DNA of 64,000 bases from Pelomonas paludis (GCF_039872745.1 NZ_JBDPZD010000001.1:806001-870000), one strand, 5' to 3'; shown: positions 8,462-17,284, counted from the first letter of the stretch. A program made the numbers and translations. The notes: generated from the sequence alone by a model not told the origin.

Positions 8462-9945
8462 CAGTAGGTCGGGTAGGTCGAGAGCTGGGTGGCCAGCACG
8501 AAGCGCGTCCACTCGCGCAGGTGGGCCATGGCGGCCACGCAATAGGCGTTGGGCGTGGCGGGTAGTGGGCAGTTGGCGAGGCCCGGGTGCTGCACGCGGT
8601 TGAGCGTGCTGACGCCGAGGAAGGTGTCGCTGCGCGCCACGAGGGTGCTGAAGGCATGCCCCAGGCCCTCGGGCCGCCGCATGATCACGCCCTTGCGCGC
8701 AAACATCAGGCCGGTGGGCTGGCCCAGTGTGGTCGGCTCCATCTGGCCGGTGATGGGGTTGAGGGCGGCGGTGGTGAGCTGCACGTCGAACTGCAGGAAC
8801 TGCCACGGCATCAGGCGCGCCAGCGCGAGCTGCTCTTCGTACTGCTTGGAGGCGGCAAAGACCGAGACCTGGCCCGGCGCGGGCGTGCCAAACACTACTT
8901 GCTCAAACGGCCCTTGCGACGAGCGTGCGACGCAGACGCGCCCCTCGGCGCGCAGCGCGTAGCCGGCCGGCACGATGGCGGTGGCCCCGCTGGCCCGGTG
9001 CAGCCAGACCTGGAAGCGCTCGTTGGCCAGCACGGCCGGGTCCTCGCGCGAGATGTTGATCAGGTGCTGCACGCGCGGCCAGTCGTCGGCGCCGCGCATC
9101 AGCTCGGCCAGGCTGCGGGTGCCGGTGTCGACAAAGTCGAGGTCGCCACAGCGCAGGCTGCGGTTGGCCGCCAGCGCGGCCGAGACGGCGTTGAAGTCCT
9201 GCAGCGTGTAGTGCGTCCGGGCGGGGGTGACGACCTGGTCCACCGGCTCGGTGGAGGCCAGCAGCAGGCGCACGTTCTCGCTGGGCCAGCCCCAGCTGGC
9301 CGGTGCGGCGCCCGCCTTGAGGCCCCCAGCCACCACGCCGATCACGGCACCACTGGCGTCGATGATGGGGCCGCCCGACATGCCCGGCTGCAGCGCGACG
9401 TTGAAGCGCAGCACCTCGCGGTCGGTGGCGATGCGGCTGCGGTTGCGCACGAGCTCGGTGGCCGCCTCGGGCGGCAGGATGTCGCGCAGGCGCCGGGCGC
9501 CCACGGCAAAGCGCACCTCGATGTCGCTGGCGGTGGGCATGTTCAGCGCGTAGCCCAGGCCGGCAAAGACGCTGTCAGGGTCAGGCGCCGTGGCGGCCAT
9601 GCGCAGCGGGCGGGCGGCGGCGGGCGCTGTCGCCACTTCCAGCAAGGCCAGGTCGCCGGCGGCGTGCACGCGCACGATGCGCGCCGGGCGCAGCTTGTCC
9701 TTCTCGGCCCCTTCAAAGCTCACCACCACCTGGCGGCAGCCACCAACGGCGTGGTGTGCGGTGACGATGCGCTCGCCGCGCTCCAGCACAAAGCCGCTGG
9801 CGGCGCGGTCGCCGTCGGGGCAGTCGGTGGCGCGCACCTTGACGAGGCTGGCCAGGGCCTGGCGGCGCAGCTCATAGCTGGGCGCAGCGGCCTGGGCGCC
9901 CAGCAGCACGGCGGCAAGGCCGAGTGCAGCGCCGATGCGCTTCAT
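8461..9945 (-). CDS. Secreted trypsin-like serine protease
   Basis: A 494-residue protein with a signal peptide (MKRIGAALGLAAVLLGAQAAA). The first half is a chymotrypsin-fold domain: the catalytic His is in IVTAHHAVGG, the Asp in GDLALLEV, and the Ser in GMSGGPIID. This is the HtrA/S1C-like trypsin_2 arrangement, but no PDZ domain is evident. The second half (about 230-494) has no domain I recognise and contains several cysteines. The ATG at 9945 overlaps the upstream gene by four bases (ATGA). It should act in the periplasm or outside the cell. The operon with comM is odd for an envelope protease; co-transcription may be coincidental. Confidence 0.8.
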   Translation of the reverse strand: MKRIGAALGLAAVLLGAQAAAPSYELRRQALASLVKVRATDCPDGDRAASGFVLERGERIVTAHHAVGGCRQVVVSFEGAEKDKLRPARIVRVHAAGDLALLEVATAPAAARPLRMAATAPDPDSVFAGLGYALNMPTASDIEVRFAVGARRLRDILPPEAATELVRNRSRIATDREVLRFNVALQPGMSGGPIIDASGAVIGVVAGGLKAGAAPASWGWPSENVRLLLASTEPVDQVVTPARTHYTLQDFNAVSAALAANRSLRCGDLDFVDTGTRSLAELMRGADDWPRVQHLINISREDPAVLANERFQVWLHRASGATAIVPAGYALRAEGRVCVARSSQGPFEQVVFGTPAPGQVSVFAASKQYEEQLALARLMPWQFLQFDVQLTTAALNPITGQMEPTTLGQPTGLMFARKGVIMRRPEGLGHAFSTLVARSDTFLGVSTLNRVQHPGLANCPLPATPNAYCVAAMAHLREWTRFVLATQLSTYPTY

Positions 9946-10610
9946 GCGGCGCAGAGGTAGAGCGGTGCCACGCGCAGCGCAGCCTCGCGCTCGGGCGCGG
10001 GCAGCGCCTGGATGTTTGCTGCTGCACGCTTGGCGGCGTCGCTGCCGGTACCGAGATGGACCAGCAGGTCGGCGGCGCTCGCACGCTCGGCTTGCAGGCG
10101 GCGCAGCTCGGTGCAGAAGCCCGGCGCCTCGGCGGCATAGAGCAGCGAGGCGCCGGGGCCGCTGGCCTTGCCGGCCTCGGCCGTGGCCTTGGCGCCCTCC
10201 GGCAGCAGGCCAAAGCGCAGGAACTTGAGCAACTGGCGCTGCTCGGCGGGGTCGGTGACGCCGACCTCGGCAATCTGGCGTTTGAGCTCGTTCACGTCGG
10301 GCGCCAGCCACTGGTGCGAGCGCAGGTGCAGGCCGGCCAGCAGGCTCAGCGTGGCGGCGATGCCAAAGCCCGCCATGCGCCGCGCGCCCCCGGCGCCCAG
10401 GCCCAGCGGCAGCTTCTCGGACAGGCCGAACAGCCCGGCCAGCAGGGCCGTGAGCGCCCCCACCACCGAGCCGACCACCGGCGAGGCCGACAGCCCCACC
10501 AGCAGCCCGAGCAGGGTGCCCAGGGCGGCGCCGGCCAGCACATCGAGCCGTGGGTGCGCTGCGGGTGCCGGGGCAGCGGCGGGTGGCGGCGGAGTAGCGG
10601 TGTCTCCCAT
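9942..10610 (-). CDS. Small membrane protein of unknown function
   Basis: A 222-residue protein that I do not recognise. After a Pro/Ala-rich start (residues 1-20) there are about three hydrophobic segments (GAALGTLLGLLVGLSA, VVGSVVGALTALLAGLFG, MAGFGIAATLSLLAGLHL), then a soluble C-terminal half rich in Ala, Arg and Glu with two cysteines. The ATG at 10610 was chosen because it directly precedes the membrane region; the upstream in-frame stretch runs into a repeat element. It leads a tightly packed operon (four-base overlap with the protease gene), so it may anchor or regulate the protease, but that is only a guess from position. Confidence 0.65.
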   Translation of the reverse strand: MGDTATPPPPAAAPAPAAHPRLDVLAGAALGTLLGLLVGLSASPVVGSVVGALTALLAGLFGLSEKLPLGLGAGGARRMAGFGIAATLSLLAGLHLRSHQWLAPDVNELKRQIAEVGVTDPAEQRQLLKFLRFGLLPEGAKATAEAGKASGPGASLLYAAEAPGFCTELRRLQAERASAADLLVHLGTGSDAAKRAAANIQALPAPEREAALRVAPLYLCAA

Positions 10611-10657
10611 GGGGGCCGAGTCTAGCCAGCCCGTCTCGGACGCGACAGCCGGGCAAG

Positions 10658-10931
10658 CTAGGAGTCTGCGCGGCAGAGATCCAGGTCCGCGTTGGCCCCG
10701 GAAGGGGGGCGAGGCAAGGCGCAGCGCGCCGTCCGGGGTAGCCCCCCGGACAAGCGGTGCAACGCCGAATCGCCCCCCTTCCGGGTCCAACCCTTCGGGC
10801 CGGGGCGATTTGCGGGGCCACTCGTCGTTGCCGGCTCGTTGTTGGCGCCGATCCAACGCCTCGCCGGCGCCTAGATTGGCCCCGCAACTCGCCCTGGCGC
10901 GGGCCTGGATCTCTGCCGCGCAGACTCCTAG
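10658..10931 (-). mobile_element. MITE-like element with 34-bp terminal inverted repeats
   Basis: A 274-base block bounded by inverted repeats of 34 bases: left 10658-10691, right 10898-10931, the first 28 positions identical (both begin CTAGGAGTCTGCGCGGCAGA read inward), with one mismatch overall. Inside are two further stem-loops: a 21-base pair at 10692-10712 and 10770-10790 (one mismatch) enclosing a short GTCCGGGG/CCCCGGAC hairpin, and an 11-base pair at 10810-10820 and 10877-10887. No transposase is encoded. CTAG occurs at both outer ends, so it could be part of the repeat or a target site. It separates the comM operon from the nitrogen-control promoter. Strand is arbitrary. Confidence 0.75.
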
Positions 10932-10952
10932 GGCACCGGACTGGACGATCCC

Positions 10953-11010
10953 GGTGCAAATGCACCAAAGTAGTGTGCGCACCAAGCTGCAGCATGGGCT
11001 GAACTGGTGC
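10953..11010 (+). promoter_or_regulatory. Candidate NtrC (nitrogen regulator) binding region
   Basis: This stretch holds several GCACC/GGTGC half-sites: the palindrome GGTGCAAATGCACC at 10953-10966, TGCACCAAAGTAGTGTGC at 10961-10978, GCACCA at 10979-10984 and TGGTGC at 11005-11010. NtrC sites are usually GCACCA and TGGTGC halves separated by about five bases. The spacing here is not ideal for any single pair, so exact operators cannot be fixed. The location, 55-130 bases upstream of a sigma-54 promoter and in front of glnK-amtB, fits an NtrC enhancer. Confidence 0.5.
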
Positions 11011-11065
11011 GTGGCGGGGCATTCTTACCGGGGCTGCTGCCAGGGGCTGGGGGTGTGCGCAGGGC

Positions 11066-11081
11066 TGGCATGGAAGCTGCA
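11066..11081 (+). promoter_or_regulatory. Sigma-54 (RpoN) promoter for the porin-glnK-amtB operon
   Basis: TGGCATGGAAGCTGCA matches the sigma-54 consensus TGGCACG-N4-TTGCA at all but two positions, with the essential GG (-24) and GC (-12) at the right distance. Transcription would begin about 12 bases downstream, leaving a leader of roughly 45-50 bases before the ATG at 11141, which has a good ribosome site (GGAGA). The genes driven are classical nitrogen-starvation targets. Confidence 0.7.
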
Positions 11082-11140
11082 AACCCTCGTCCATCGCTTT
11101 CCCCTTTCCGCACTCTTTCCTTTAGTCATCGGAGATTTAG

Positions 11141-11863
11141 ATGAAGAAGACCCTGCTGGCCCTCCTGGCTGCCTCTGCCGCTTTCACCGCGCTGCCTGCC
11201 CTGGCTGACGAGGCCCCGGATCCTTTGTCGTTCAACCTGGGTGCCGTGACCGAGTACCGCTACCGCGGCATTGCCCAGAGCCGCCTGAAGCCCGCCCTGC
11301 AAGGTGGCGCCGACTACGCAGCAGCCAATGGCTTCTACATCGGCACCTGGGCCTCGACGATCAAGTGGGTCAAGGACGGCGGCGGTGACGGCAACCTCGA
11401 AGTCGACGTCTACGGCGGCTACAAGACCGAAGTCGCCCCGGGCGTGACGGTGGACGTCGGCCTGCTGCAATACCTCTACCCCAGCAACAAGCTCAACCCC
11501 AGCGCCAACACGCTGGAGGTCTATGGCGCCGTGACCTTCGGCGTCGTGACCGCCAAGTACTCGCACAGCACCTCCAACCTGTTCGGCTTTGCCGACAGCA
11601 AGGGCAGCGGCTACCTGGACGTGACGGCCACCTTCGACCTCGGCAACGGCCTGAGCCTGGCCCCGCACATCGGCCACCAGACCGTCAAGCACAACAGCGC
11701 GGTGTCCTACACCGACTACTCGATCACCCTGGCCAAGGACTTCTCCGGCCTGGTGCTGAGTGGTGCCCTCGTCGGCACCGATGCCAAGAAGGGCGCCTAC
11801 GTCGGCGCTGGCAAGGACCTGGCCAAGACCACCTTCGTCGTTGGCCTCAAGAAGACCTTCTGA
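11141..11863 (+). CDS. TorF-family putative outer-membrane porin
   Basis: A 240-residue protein with a clear signal peptide (cut after ALA, near residue 22) and an outer-membrane beta-barrel ending in the terminal Phe of KKTF. The start of the mature part, LSFNLGAVTEYRYRGIAQS, is the hallmark of the TorF/TIGR02001 family (about 240 residues), and alternating hydrophobic strands run through the rest. Members are commonly found next to glnK and amtB in Betaproteobacteria. It presumably lets ammonium or another small nitrogen compound cross the outer membrane, but no substrate has been shown to my knowledge. It is the first gene after the sigma-54 promoter, and glnK starts 20 bases behind it. 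Confidence 0.85.
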   Translation: MKKTLLALLAASAAFTALPALADEAPDPLSFNLGAVTEYRYRGIAQSRLKPALQGGADYAAANGFYIGTWASTIKWVKDGGGDGNLEVDVYGGYKTEVAPGVTVDVGLLQYLYPSNKLNPSANTLEVYGAVTFGVVTAKYSHSTSNLFGFADSKGSGYLDVTATFDLGNGLSLAPHIGHQTVKHNSAVSYTDYSITLAKDFSGLVLSGALVGTDAKKGAYVGAGKDLAKTTFVVGLKKTF

Positions 11864-11882
11864 TCGCCAGAGGAACAGTGAC

Positions 11883-12221
11883 ATGAAACTCATTACCGCC
11901 GTCATCAAGCCGTTCAAGCTCGACGAGGTGCGTGAGGCCCTCAGCGCCATCGGCGTGCAGGGGCTGACCGTGACCGAGGTCAAGGGCTTCGGCCGCCAAA
12001 AGGGCCACACCGAGCTGTACCGGGGGGCCGAATACGTTGTTGACTTCCTGCCCAAGGTCAAGATCGAAGCCGCTGTGGCGGACGACGTCGTCGACCGCGT
12101 CATCGAGGCCATCGAGTCCTCGGCTCGCACCGGCAAGATCGGCGACGGGAAGATTTTCGTGTCGCCGCTGGATCAGGTCGTCCGGATCCGCACCGGCGAA
12201 ACCGGCAACGAAGCCCTCTGA
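11883..12221 (+). CDS. glnK: Nitrogen regulatory protein P-II (GlnK)
   Basis: A 112-residue P-II protein, the standard length. It opens MKLITAVIKPFKLDEVREAL, has the T-loop GRQKGHTELYRGAEYVVDFLPK with the uridylylation Tyr at position 51, and the C-terminal P-II signature TGKIGDGKIFVSPLDQVVRIRTGE. The trimer senses 2-oxoglutarate, ATP/ADP and glutamine, and blocks the AmtB channel when nitrogen is plentiful. The direct link to amtB (26 bases) identifies it as GlnK rather than GlnB. Start ATG 11883 gives the exact family N-terminus. Confidence 0.95.
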   Translation: MKLITAVIKPFKLDEVREALSAIGVQGLTVTEVKGFGRQKGHTELYRGAEYVVDFLPKVKIEAAVADDVVDRVIEAIESSARTGKIGDGKIFVSPLDQVVRIRTGETGNEAL

Positions 12222-12247
12222 GCAACGCACCCGCTGGAGAAACCAAG

Positions 12248-13747
12248 ATGAAAAAACTACTCGCATGCCTTGCCCTGGCGGCGGCGGTGTTCGCACCGTC
12301 CGCGTGGGCTCAGGATGCCGCCAGCGCCGCTGCCTCGGCCGTGGCGGATGCGGCTTCGGCCGTGGCTGCAGTCGCAGCGCCTGCCGCTGAGGCCGCCTCG
12401 GCCCCCGCGCCGGTGCCCAACAAGGGCGACACCGCCTGGATGATGCTGTCGACCCTGCTCGTCATCCTGATGACCGTCCCCGGCCTGGCTCTCTTCTACG
12501 GTGGCCTCGTGCGCAGCAAGAACATGCTGTCGGTGCTGATGCAGGTGATGGTCGGCTTCTCGCTGATCGTGGTGCTGTGGGTGCTGTACGGCTACAGCCT
12601 CGCGTTCACCGAGGGCAATGCCTTCATCGGTGGCACGGACCGCCTCTTCATGAAGGGCATCTGGGACAACGTCGCTGGCACCTTCTCGAACGCCGCCACC
12701 TTCAGCAAGGGTGTGGTCATTCCTGAAATGGTGTTTGCTGCCTTCCAGGCCACCTTCGCTGGCATCACGGCCTGCCTGATCATCGGCGCCTTCGCCGAGC
12801 GCGTGAAGTTCTCGGCCGTGCTCGCCTTCCTGGCCCTGTGGTTCACCTTCAGCTACCTGCCCATCGCGCACATGGTCTGGTTCTGGGCCGGCCCGGATGC
12901 CTACACCTCGGCTGACGTGGTGGACAAGGTCAACAGCACCGCTGGCTACATCTGGCAGATGGGTGCGCTGGACTTTGCCGGCGGTACCGTCGTGCACATC
13001 AACGCCGCCGTTGCTGGCCTGGTGGGTGCCTACATGGTGGGCAAGCGCATCGGCTACGGCCGTGAAGCCTTCACCCCGCACAGCCTGACGCTGACCATGG
13101 TCGGTGCCTCGCTGCTGTGGGTGGGCTGGTTCGGCTTCAACGCCGGCTCCGCGCTGGAAGCCAACGGCTTCGCTGCCCTGGCCTTCATCAACACCTTCGC
13201 TGCCACGGCCGCTGCCGTGCTGGCCTGGTGCGTGGGTGAAGCCCTGCTCAAGGGCAAGGCTTCGATGCTGGGTGCTGCTTCGGGTGCTGTCGCTGGCTTG
13301 GTGGCCATCACGCCGGCTGCCGGCAACGTCGGTATCGGCGGTGGCCTGGTGATCGGCTTCGTGGCTGGCTTCGCCTGCCTGTGGGGTGTGTCGGGCCTGA
13401 AGAAGATGCTCGGCGCGGACGACTCGCTCGACGTGTTCGGCGTGCACGGCATCGGCGGCATCATCGGTGCCCTGCTGACCGGCGTGTTCAACAGCCCGGC
13501 CCTGGGTGGCCCGAGCGCCGTCGGTGACTGGGTCACCGCCGCCGCCATCGCCCCGGACGCCTACTCCATCGGCACCCAGTTCCTGACCCAGGCCAAGGCC
13601 GTCGGTATCACCATCTTGTGGTCGGGCATTGTCTCGGTCATCGCCTACAAGCTGGTGGACATGACCATCGGCCTGCGTGTCACCGAGGAAGAGGAGCGTG
13701 AGGGCCTCGATATCAGCTCGCACGGCGAGACTGCTTATCACAAGTAA
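12248..13747 (+). CDS. amtB: Ammonium transporter AmtB
   Basis: A 499-residue inner-membrane channel. Residues 1-22 are a signal peptide (SAWAQ), followed by an unusual Ala/Pro-rich spacer of about 35 residues before the first transmembrane helix (DTAWMMLSTLLVILMTVPGLALFYGG). Eleven helices follow, with the family signature DFAGGTVVHINAAVAGL that holds the first pore His, and FGVHGIGGIIGALLTG holding the second. It conducts ammonium/ammonia into the cell and is gated by the neighbouring GlnK. A strong rho-independent terminator stands 53 bases after the stop and ends the porin-glnK-amtB transcript. Confidence 0.96.
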   Translation: MKKLLACLALAAAVFAPSAWAQDAASAAASAVADAASAVAAVAAPAAEAASAPAPVPNKGDTAWMMLSTLLVILMTVPGLALFYGGLVRSKNMLSVLMQVMVGFSLIVVLWVLYGYSLAFTEGNAFIGGTDRLFMKGIWDNVAGTFSNAATFSKGVVIPEMVFAAFQATFAGITACLIIGAFAERVKFSAVLAFLALWFTFSYLPIAHMVWFWAGPDAYTSADVVDKVNSTAGYIWQMGALDFAGGTVVHINAAVAGLVGAYMVGKRIGYGREAFTPHSLTLTMVGASLLWVGWFGFNAGSALEANGFAALAFINTFAATAAAVLAWCVGEALLKGKASMLGAASGAVAGLVAITPAAGNVGIGGGLVIGFVAGFACLWGVSGLKKMLGADDSLDVFGVHGIGGIIGALLTGVFNSPALGGPSAVGDWVTAAAIAPDAYSIGTQFLTQAKAVGITILWSGIVSVIAYKLVDMTIGLRVTEEEEREGLDISSHGETAYHK

Positions 13748-13800
13748 GACAAGTAAATCGAACCAAGGGTCGGCGCACACGACCCACCTCGAGCCTGCAA

Positions 13801-13826
13801 GCCGCCCCTTCGGGGGCGGCTTTTTT
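13801..13826 (+). terminator. Rho-independent terminator of the amtB operon
   Basis: GCCGCCCC, loop TTCG, GGGGCGGC followed by six T. It is a perfect eight-pair GC stem with a stable tetraloop, placed 53 bases after amtB. Confidence 0.9.
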
Positions 13827-13937
13827 CCTTGTCCCGGCGCTTTTTGGCTTTGCAGCTGGGTGCAAGACGACCCGGGGCCTTGTGTTGGATGATGCAGGCC
13901 CCATCTGTCTTCGCCCTGCTCCTCAGCCCGCCTCGCC

Positions 13938-15236
13938 ATGGTCCCGCATCTCGTCACTGCACTTACCGGCCCCATCAACGAACTTGAAGCCCGGGTGCTG
14001 GAGTCCATGCCGGCCACCGAGCGCTGGTTCCGGCTGGAGTGGATGGAGCACACGCCGCCCTTTTATGCCTCGGTGGACGTGCGCAACGCCGGCTTCAAGC
14101 TGGCGCCGGTGGACACCAACCTCTTCCCCAGCGCCTTCAACTTGCTGACCCCGCAGATGCTGCCGCAGGCCGTGCAGGCGGCGATGGCGGCCATCGAGAA
14201 GGTCTGCCCCGAGGCGCGCAACCTCGTCGTGGTTCCTGACGCCCCGCTGTGCAACCTGAAGCTCGCCCACCTGGCCACGCTGGCCCGCGTGTTCACCCAG
14301 GCTGGGCTCAACGTGCGGCTGGGCACCTTCGACCCCAGCGTCAAGGCGGCCACCACGCTGACCCTGCCCGAAGGCGGCGAGATGACCCTGGAGCCCATGG
14401 TGCGCCGCAAGGGCCGCCTGGTGCTGCAAAGCGGTTTTGACCCCTGCACCATCCTGCTCAACACCGACCTGGCCGCTGGCGTGCCGCCGGTGCTGCGCGG
14501 CCTGAACGAGCAATACCTGCTGCCGCCGCTGCACGCCGGCTGGACGGTGCGGCGCCGCAGCCGCCACTTCGAGGCCTACGAGGAACTGGCCAAGCGCTTT
14601 GCCAAGTTGCTGGGCATGGACCCCTGGCTGATCCACCCCAGCACCAGCCTGGTCACCGGCCTGGACATGTCGGCCGCGCAGGGCCTGGAGCAGTTGCAGG
14701 CCGAGGCCGACGCCCAGCTCACCAAGGTGCGCCGCAAGTACAAGGACTACGGCATCCAGGACAAGCCCTTCGTCGTGCTCAAGAGCGATGTCGGTACCAA
14801 TGTCGGCGTGATGACCGTGCGCGACCCCAAGGAGATCGCCGGCCTCAACGAGCGCTGCCGCGGCTGCCTGTCCTCGGGCCAGCAGGGCGAGGTGTTCCGG
14901 GACTTCCTGGTGCAGGAGGGCGTGCCCACCTTCGAGCGCGTGCACGACGCCGTGGCCGAGCCCGTGGTCTACACCATGGACCGCTATGTGGTGGGCGGCT
15001 ACTACCGTGTGCATGCCCAGCGCGGCGTGGACGAAAGCCTCAACGTGCCCGGCTCCAGCTTCGTGCCCCTGGCCTTTACCGAGGCCCAGCAGCTGCCTCG
15101 CTTGGGCGAGCGGCCCGGCGCCAGCGTGCCCAACCGCTTCTACATGTACGGCGTGGTGGCGCGCCTGGCGCTGCTGGCCGCCGCCTACGAGCTGGAAGCC
15201 ACCGACCCGCTGGCCGAGACGCTCGAAACCGCCTGA
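13938..15236 (+). CDS. gshA: Glutamate-cysteine ligase (proteobacterial TIGR02049 type)
   Basis: A 432-residue enzyme that joins glutamate and cysteine with ATP, the first step of glutathione synthesis, in the cytoplasm. The sequence matches the group first noted in Acidithiobacillus and Betaproteobacteria rather than E. coli GshA: LEWMEHTPPFYASVDVRNAGFKLAPVDTNLFP at the start (quoted here only through its key elements EHTPPF and DTNLFP), FVVLKSDVGTNVGVMTVRD in the middle, and YTMDRYVVGGYYRVHA near the end. The start at 13938 has no strong ribosome site but is the first sensible ATG after the terminator. gshB lies 12 kb further on, so the two steps are not in one operon. Confidence 0.88.
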   Translation: MVPHLVTALTGPINELEARVLESMPATERWFRLEWMEHTPPFYASVDVRNAGFKLAPVDTNLFPSAFNLLTPQMLPQAVQAAMAAIEKVCPEARNLVVVPDAPLCNLKLAHLATLARVFTQAGLNVRLGTFDPSVKAATTLTLPEGGEMTLEPMVRRKGRLVLQSGFDPCTILLNTDLAAGVPPVLRGLNEQYLLPPLHAGWTVRRRSRHFEAYEELAKRFAKLLGMDPWLIHPSTSLVTGLDMSAAQGLEQLQAEADAQLTKVRRKYKDYGIQDKPFVVLKSDVGTNVGVMTVRDPKEIAGLNERCRGCLSSGQQGEVFRDFLVQEGVPTFERVHDAVAEPVVYTMDRYVVGGYYRVHAQRGVDESLNVPGSSFVPLAFTEAQQLPRLGERPGASVPNRFYMYGVVARLALLAAAYELEATDPLAETLETA

Positions 15237-15400
15237 GGCGCCACCCGCAACGCTGGACGCGCCACGCCGTTCTTTAAGCCCGTCCCGGGCCCCGGTCAAG
15301 CCACGTTTGCGTGGAATGTTGCGCTGCACAAAGCTAGGGGTTCGGGCGCAGAATGGCGCCTTTAGAACATTGAGCCGCTCCTGCTTGCGGCCCTTCTCAC

Positions 15401-17284
15401 GTGAGTGCTTCCCACGCGGCTCGCAGCCCTTCGGCGCTGGCGGGTCTCACCCTCGGTGCCCTGGGGGTGGTCTATGGCGACATCGGCACCAGCCCGCTGT
15501 ACGCCCTCAAAGAAGTCTTCCACGGCGGCCACATCGCCGCCACGTCCGAGAACATCCTCGGCGTGCTGTCCCTGCTCTTCTGGACCATCACCGTCGTCGT
15601 CTCGATCAAGTACGTGCTCTTGATCCTGCGGGCCGACAACAACGGCGAAGGCGGCCTCATCGCCATGCTGGCCCTGGCCACCACCGCTGTGAAGGGCCAA
15701 CCCGCGCTGCGCCGCGTGCTGATGACCGTGGGCCTTTTTGGCACCGCCATCTTCTTTGGCGACGCCGTCATCACCCCGGCCATGACGGTGCTCGGCGCGG
15801 TCGAGGGCATCGACGTCTATGCCCCCGAGTACCACGACGCCATCCTCCCCCTCACCCTGATCGTCATCGCCGGCCTGTTTGCCGTGCAGCGCTTTGGCAC
15901 CGGCGGCATCGGCAAGGCCTTCGGGCCCGTGATGCTGGCCTGGTTCCTGGTGCTGGCCCTGCTGGGCCTGCCGCGCGTGCTGGAGAACCCCAGCGTGCTG
16001 GCCGCCATGAACCCGCTGCATGCGATCGAGTTCTGCCTGCACCAGGGCTGGGTGGCCTTCGTCGGCCTCGGTGCGGTGGTGCTGGTCGTCACCGGCGGTG
16101 AGGCCCTCTACGCCGACCTCGGCCACTTCGGCAAAAAGCCCATCCGCATCGCCTGGTACGGCGTCGTGATGCCGGCCCTGGTCATCAACTACTTCGGGCA
16201 GGGCGCCATGCTGCTGCAAGAGCCCGAGGCCATCCAGAACCCCTTTTTCCACCTCGCGCCCAGCTGGGCCGAGATCCCGCTCTTCCTGCTCGCCACGGCG
16301 GCGGCCATCGTGGCCTCGCAGGCCCTCATCACCGCGGCCTTCTCGGTCACCAAGCAGGCCATCCAGCTCGGCATCCTGCCGCGCATGCGCATCCTGCACA
16401 CCAGCGTGCGCGACACCGGCCAGATCTACGTCCCCTTCATCAACTGGATGCTGTTTGGGCTTGTCGTCGTGGCCGTCAGCTTCTTCGGCTCGGCCAGCCG
16501 CTTGGCCGGTGCCTATGGGGTGGCCGTCACCATCGACATGACCATCACCACGGTGATGACCTTCTTCGTCATCCGCTTTGGCTGGAAGTACCCGCTGGTG
16601 CTGTGCGCGGCCGCCACAGGGCTGTTCTTCCTGATCGACGTCACCTTCCTCGCCTCCAACCTGCTCAAGATCGCCGCAGGCGGCTGGTTCCCGCTGCTCA
16701 TCGGCGTCTGCATGTTCACGCTGATGCTCACCTGGCGGCAGGGGCGCAAGATGCTGTCCGACAAGCTGCGTGAGGACGCCATCGAGCTGCCCTCCTTCCT
16801 CGACGCGGTCTTCCTCAGCCCGCCCACGCGCGTGGCGGGCACGGCGGTGTTCCTGTCGGCCGAGCTGGGCATCACGCCCAATGCGCTGATGCACAACCTC
16901 AAGCACAACAAGGTGCTGCACGAGCAGAACGTCTTCGTCACCGTGCGCCACCACGAGGTGCCCTGGATCGGCTTTGACAAGCGCTGCGAGGCCGAGTCCC
17001 TGGGGCACAACTGCTGGCAGGTGACCCTGCACTTCGGCTTCAAGAACGAGCCCGACGTGCCCGAAGCCCTGGCCCAGCTCAAGAGCCATGGCGTGCAGCT
17101 GGAAGAGATGGAGACCAGCTACTTCCTCAGCCGCGACATCGTCATCCCCACCATCGGCGCCGGCATGGCGCTGTGGCGCGAGAAGCTCTTCGCCGGCATG
17201 CACCGCAACGCGGCCGCAGCGGCCGACTTCCTGCATCTGCCCACCAACCGCATCGTCGAGCTGGGCAGCAAAGTAGAGATCTAG
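15401..17284 (+). CDS. kup: Low-affinity potassium uptake protein Kup
   Basis: A 627-residue K+:H+ symporter of the KUP/HAK/KT family. It has about twelve membrane helices in the first 440 residues and a cytoplasmic C-terminal domain. Family landmarks include ALGVVYGDIGTSPLYAL near residue 20, LRADNNGEGG near 80, FFGDAVITPAMTVLGAVEG near 125 and GGEALYADLGHFG near 230. The start is a GTG at 15401, directly before MSASHAARS. The 164 bases between gshA and this gene hold no other gene and no clear riboswitch. Confidence 0.95.
   Translation: MSASHAARSPSALAGLTLGALGVVYGDIGTSPLYALKEVFHGGHIAATSENILGVLSLLFWTITVVVSIKYVLLILRADNNGEGGLIAMLALATTAVKGQPALRRVLMTVGLFGTAIFFGDAVITPAMTVLGAVEGIDVYAPEYHDAILPLTLIVIAGLFAVQRFGTGGIGKAFGPVMLAWFLVLALLGLPRVLENPSVLAAMNPLHAIEFCLHQGWVAFVGLGAVVLVVTGGEALYADLGHFGKKPIRIAWYGVVMPALVINYFGQGAMLLQEPEAIQNPFFHLAPSWAEIPLFLLATAAAIVASQALITAAFSVTKQAIQLGILPRMRILHTSVRDTGQIYVPFINWMLFGLVVVAVSFFGSASRLAGAYGVAVTIDMTITTVMTFFVIRFGWKYPLVLCAAATGLFFLIDVTFLASNLLKIAAGGWFPLLIGVCMFTLMLTWRQGRKMLSDKLREDAIELPSFLDAVFLSPPTRVAGTAVFLSAELGITPNALMHNLKHNKVLHEQNVFVTVRHHEVPWIGFDKRCEAESLGHNCWQVTLHFGFKNEPDVPEALAQLKSHGVQLEEMETSYFLSRDIVIPTIGAGMALWREKLFAGMHRNAAAAADFLHLPTNRIVELGSKVEI

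Noticed and set aside
12257..14053. A 598-codon minus-strand frame opposite amtB
   Set aside because: It mirrors the codon pattern of amtB and glnK, which are certain genes; no ribosome site or domain was found.
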